Positions 62,358 through 64,000 of a stretch of DNA of 64,000 nt are shown in pieces (within the stretch, counting starts at the first letter, position 1; each line of letters begins with the position of its first letter). Origin of the DNA: Bacteroidota bacterium (GTDB lineage: Bacteria > Bacteroidota > Bacteroidia > Chitinophagales > Chitinophagaceae). Made by a program: the position numbers and the translations under genes. The stretch is taken from positions 1 to 64,000 of the forward strand of contig JAEZGI010000006.1 of assembly GCA_023416995.1 (NCBI GenBank). The letters are read 5' to 3'. The notes beneath the pieces were generated by a model. It saw only the letters and a list, made by a program, of their open reading frames with translations. It had not been told where the DNA came from and did not search any database.

Positions 62358-62512
62358 GGGGTGTCTATTTTTGTTATTTTTAAAATGACTAAGATACCAC
62401 TCAAAACCGGCCGAAAATGGGTGGGATATCCGCCATGACCGGGATTCCAGTCATTTTCGGGTCAAAATGACCGACATATAATACATTTTAGTTTTTCGCA
62501 AAAATAGACCCC
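62358..62512. mobile_element. 155-base inverted-repeat element (possible mobile-element remnant)
   Basis: The ends are GGGGTGTCTATTTTTG (62358-62373) and CAAAAATAGACCCC (62499-62512), near-perfect inverted repeats. Inside, CCGAAAATG (62411-62419) and CATTTTCGG (62452-62460) form a second inverted pair, and TCAAAATGA lies within a GGTCA/TGACC palindrome near 62460-62472. Multiple nested end repeats are the way IS21-like ends are built, so this may be a MITE or an internally deleted insertion. No transposase and no clear target duplication is visible. Confidence 0.45.
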
Positions 62513-63002
62513 AGGCAACCGCCTGCATTCTGATCAACATCGGTTTTGTGGTGCTTGATCTGGTACTGTCCCGCTTGAGATACAACTGAGTCCGGGAAAA
62601 TGACACGATACTATGGCTTCTCACATAGAGATGCTTTTCAAACACGCACAGTTACCATCGTGCTTTTGCCATTGTCTGATAAGAACGATAGTGAAAAACA
62701 GCAAACAGTTAATGACTGATGTGCTGCGATTCTCAATTAATGACTCATTGTTTTTTTTGTACAACTCGTATGATACATTGAATCATAGCGGAGCAAGGCG
62801 TGTATCGTAAGGAGGGTCTATCGTGTAGTAGAAGGAAATTTATGGCCCCGAAGCTAAAGGAGACTCATGCAAGAGGCATGATAAAACTCAATCCTGTCAA
62901 GGGTTTCAGTGCATCTGCCGCGTCAGCACTATGATTGCGGAGATAAGTAGAGTTATTCACATGATGGGGATATTGAAATCAGACCACCCGCCCCTTCTTT
63001 CC
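62513..63002. other. Gene-poor stretch before the riboswitch
   Basis: About 490 bases without a supportable gene. Open frames here are short and lack any recognisable domain. It contains a run of eight T near 62751 and a small CATGC/GCATG inverted repeat near 62867-62881. Its composition and lack of coding signal suggest degenerate remnants of a lost gene or insertion. Confidence 0.4.
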
Positions 63003-63010
63003 TATTTTTG
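63003..63010 (+). promoter_or_regulatory. -7 promoter box (TATTTTTG) ahead of the riboswitch
   Basis: TATTTTTG fits TAnnTTTG and lies directly upstream of the first riboswitch helix. The nearest TTG, at 62973-62975, is 27 bases away, further than usual. Confidence 0.45.
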
Positions 63011-63011
63011 A

Positions 63012-63198
63012 GGCCGAAATCGGTTCCCGGTCAGCCCGGGATTAAAAGGGAAATCCGGTGAAAAACCGGTGCTATCCCCGTAGCTGTAAACTTCAGGCAA
63101 CCAGTTGTTGCCGCATTGTCAGAACTACAAACCACTGTCATATCGACGACGGGAAGGTGTCAGACAAAGAAGTGAGCCAGAAGACCTGCCGGTGACGA
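63012..63198 (+). ncRNA. Cobalamin (B12) riboswitch
   Basis: Conserved cobalamin-aptamer elements in the right order: the GGGAA box with the GGTGAAAAACC-type hairpin (63048-63068), CCCCGTAGCTGTAA (63077-63090), a variable arm with paired sequences, and the B12 box AGCCAGAAGACCTGCC (63175-63190). ATCGG near 63019 and CCGGT near 63189 can close the base of the aptamer. The leader then runs 133 bases to the nrdB ATG; the expression platform is not resolved. It should reduce nrdB expression when adenosylcobalamin is abundant. Confidence 0.92.
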
Positions 63199-63331
63199 TC
63201 ACTCTCTGCTTTCGGAGGAAAAGCTCAAAGTGGCGGAAACATATTATCTCAATCTGAACAGAATGCTGATGCCCACTGCAGTTATTTGCTGAGAAGCGAA
63301 TCGAATGGTCATCCCTTAACCAAAAAGAAAG

Positions 63332-64000
63332 ATGGAAACAGAATTGTTATTGAAGGAAAACAAAGATCGATTTGTAATTCTTCCGATCAACTATCCCCGC
63401 GTTTGGGAAATGTATAAAAAACATGAAGCCAGCTTCTGGACCGCTGAAGAAATTGATCTCAGTGGTGATATGAAAGACTGGGCCTCATTAAACGATGGTG
63501 AACGTCATTTCATTTCACATGTGCTGGCTTTTTTTGCCGCAAGCGACGGGATCGTGAATGAAAATCTTGCTGTGAATTTCATGAGTGAAGTGCAGTTACC
63601 AGAAGCAAGATGTTTTTACGGATTCCAGATCATGATGGAAAACATCCATTCCGAAACATATGCATTGCTGATTGATACCTATATCAAAGATCCCAAAGAA
63701 AAAACCCGTTTGTTTCATGCGATCGACACGGTTCCTGCAGTAAAGAAAAAAGCTGAATGGGCGCTGCGCTGGATCGAACAGGGAAATTTTGCCGAACGCC
63801 TCGTGGCTTTTGCAGCTGTTGAAGGCATCTTTTTCAGCGGAAGCTTTTGCTCCATATTCTGGATGAAAAAAAGAGGGCTCATGCCAGGTCTTACTTTCAG
63901 CAACGAACTCATCAGTCGTGACGAAGGTTTGCACTGCGAATTTGCGTGTTTGTTATACAGCATGCTCAGCAATAAACTCACCCAGGAAGCAGTGTATGAA
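63332..64000 (+). CDS. nrdB: Class Ia ribonucleotide reductase small subunit, partial
   Basis: The first 223 residues of the radical-generating beta subunit of class Ia ribonucleotide reductase; the gene runs off the window. Diiron ligands and the radical tyrosine are all visible: Asp42 in EEIDLS, Glu103 and His106 with the radical Tyr110 in ENIHSETY, Glu164 in VEGIFF, and Glu198 and His201 in DEGLH. The sequence has the eukaryote-like (NrdB/R2) pattern ARCFYGFQI before that. The large subunit gene is expected just downstream. Expression is controlled by the B12 riboswitch immediately upstream. Confidence 0.95.
   Translation, partial: METELLLKENKDRFVILPINYPRVWEMYKKHEASFWTAEEIDLSGDMKDWASLNDGERHFISHVLAFFAASDGIVNENLAVNFMSEVQLPEARCFYGFQIMMENIHSETYALLIDTYIKDPKEKTRLFHAIDTVPAVKKKAEWALRWIEQGNFAERLVAFAAVEGIFFSGSFCSIFWMKKRGLMPGLTFSNELISRDEGLHCEFACLLYSMLSNKLTQEAVYE

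Noticed and set aside
62613..62810. 65-codon frame in the gap before the riboswitch
   Set aside because: No domain, no promoter, no conserved neighbours; it falls within degenerate DNA.
1..64000. CRISPR arrays, prophage or intact insertion sequences
   Set aside because: No regularly spaced repeats, no cas genes, no phage structural genes and no transposase frame were seen.

Overview
This window looks like chromosomal DNA from a member of the Bacteroidota, most probably the family Chitinophagaceae. Evidence read from the sequence: a very large secreted protein with a type IX secretion, gliding-type C-terminal domain; menaquinone made by the futalosine route (mqnA); many lipoproteins; almost no Shine-Dalgarno sequences; and several promoters of the Bacteroidota type (a TTG box, about 20 bases, then TAnnTTTG). 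Genes are packed tightly and neighbours often overlap by a few bases. No phage, conjugative module, CRISPR array or intact insertion sequence was seen.

Layout. 1-1240: an AT-rich edge with a Crp/Fnr regulator and an ABM-domain protein, then about 640 bases without a gene. 1.9-7.4 kb: DUF808 membrane protein, DUF1080 lipoprotein, acyltransferase, AraC regulator, DUF983 protein and L-lactate dehydrogenase. 7.4-13.3 kb: a Gcr-type membrane protein, the N-degron pair clpS-aat, an esterase, a lipoprotein and an exonuclease/GIY-YIG fusion. 13.4-20.9 kb: a 36-residue membrane peptide, valS, a protease-like/beta-propeller/beta-barrel outer-membrane protein, a GNAT enzyme, and a queuosine-precursor transporter with a small membrane partner. 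21-31 kb: a surface-glycan locus of two converging gene sets (a YfhO-like membrane protein, four glycosyltransferases, four methyltransferases). 31-44 kb: the gliding-type protein and housekeeping genes (mqnA, purB, prfC, tsaD, trmN6) with an ABC permease, GNAT, an epimerase and a saccharopine-dehydrogenase-like enzyme.

44-47 kb holds two small exported proteins, a broken metalloprotease gene and a tRNA-Leu(CAA) with its terminator. 47-55.3 kb resembles a stress-protection region: GlxA-type regulator, 19-cysteine copper-binding protein, HD hydrolase, DUF892 protein with a histone-H1-like tail, DNA ligase D, a PAS histidine kinase, two DUF2383 proteins, a 34-residue membrane peptide and a lipoprotein. 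55.4-60.5 kb holds secreted hydrolases (GH43, penicillin-acylase type, GH29). 60.7-62.2 kb is a patatin-like protein with two membrane helices inside its catalytic domain.

The right end has about 800 bases without genes, including a 155-base inverted-repeat element, then a cobalamin riboswitch directly ahead of a class Ia ribonucleotide reductase small subunit (nrdB) that runs off the window.

The best candidates for something undescribed are: a 28-base perfectly conserved block joined to an intrinsic terminator, present twice in opposite orientation (53.45-53.51 and 56.47-56.53 kb), which may be a small RNA or a recurrent 3'-end element; the stress region with its nested palindrome; and the B12-riboswitch control of an iron-dependent reductase.
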